Below are positions 5,264 through 5,397 of a stretch of DNA of 5,397 bases, piece by piece. The translations under genes were made by a program, and so were the position numbers. The notes under the pieces are model-generated. The model had not been told where the DNA came from. It saw only the letters and a list, made by a program, of their open reading frames with translations, and made no database searches. The DNA comes from CAVPLM01 sp964497095 (GTDB lineage Bacteria > Actinomycetota > Thermoleophilia > RBG-16-64-13): NCBI GenBank assembly GCA_964497095.1, contig CAZCCL010000156.1, positions 1-5,397 on the forward strand. Reading direction: 5' to 3'. The first letter of the stretch is position 1. Each line of letters begins with the position of its first letter.

Positions 5264-5397
5264 GGGGGGGTTTCGGGGGGGGGTTTTCCCCAGTTGGTGT
5301 GGGCCCGGCCCCGCGCCGCCCGCCCCCCCGCGGCCCCATCTTCCCGACATGCCCGCATGCGCCGCGCCGAGCGGCACGGTGCATGGGTGAGTCTTAC
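5264..5397. other. G/C-homopolymer tail, no gene recognised
   Basis: This stretch opens with long G runs broken by TTTC and TTTT, then alternates G- and C-rich blocks. The open frames on the minus strand here are low-complexity Gly/Pro/Arg strings that run across the gap and carry no recognisable motif. I see no gene, RNA or regulatory site that I can support. It may be a poorly assembled contig end. Confidence 0.6.

Noticed and set aside
1..5397. CRISPR arrays, insertion sequences, tRNA or rRNA genes
   Set aside because: I looked for spaced repeats, terminal inverted repeats with a transposase, and cloverleaf or rRNA-like sequence and saw none.

Overview
This is a high-GC bacterial window, most likely a short-read metagenome scaffold. 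The third codon positions are strongly G/C, at least two genes start with TTG, genes are tightly packed, and there are two N runs of exactly ten. The lineage cannot be fixed from the sequence. An actinomycete-like or other high-GC bacterium is my best guess, and that is inference only.

Layout, left to right. (1) Bases 1-1275 (+) hold the C-terminal four fifths or more of a trehalose-6-phosphate synthase (OtsA, family GT20), cut by the window edge. (2) A DUF523/TudS-type iron-sulfur desulfidase (- strand, 1272-1817) converges on it, and the two genes share the palindrome CTAG as their stop codons. Its upstream operon partner (- strand, 1825-2097) is an unrecognised 90-residue acidic coiled-coil protein with a TTG start. 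(3) A 96-bp divergent promoter region separates that pair from an alpha/beta hydrolase of the KANL3/Tex30-like type (+, 2194-2910). (4) A DMT/EamA-family membrane transporter (- strand, about 2930-3931) converges on the hydrolase. An assembly gap at 3705-3714 breaks it, and two in-frame stop codons flank the gap. (5) A 314-bp intergenic region follows, with two perfect hairpins and a very AT-rich core. (6) A LysR-type regulator (+, 4246-5208) is transcribed divergently from the transporter. (7) The right end is G/C-homopolymer sequence around a second ten-N gap, with no supportable gene.

How the genes may work together. The clearest functional unit is the LysR regulator with its divergent EamA exporter, a classic arrangement in which the regulator controls the transporter and itself from the shared spacer. 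The desulfidase and the coiled-coil protein look translationally coupled. The trehalose gene and the hydrolase have no evident link to their neighbours.

I found no strong candidate for a new multi-gene system. The items most worth a second look are the two-hairpin leader upstream of the transporter, the uncharacterised coiled-coil partner of the desulfidase, and the stop codons at the transporter gap.
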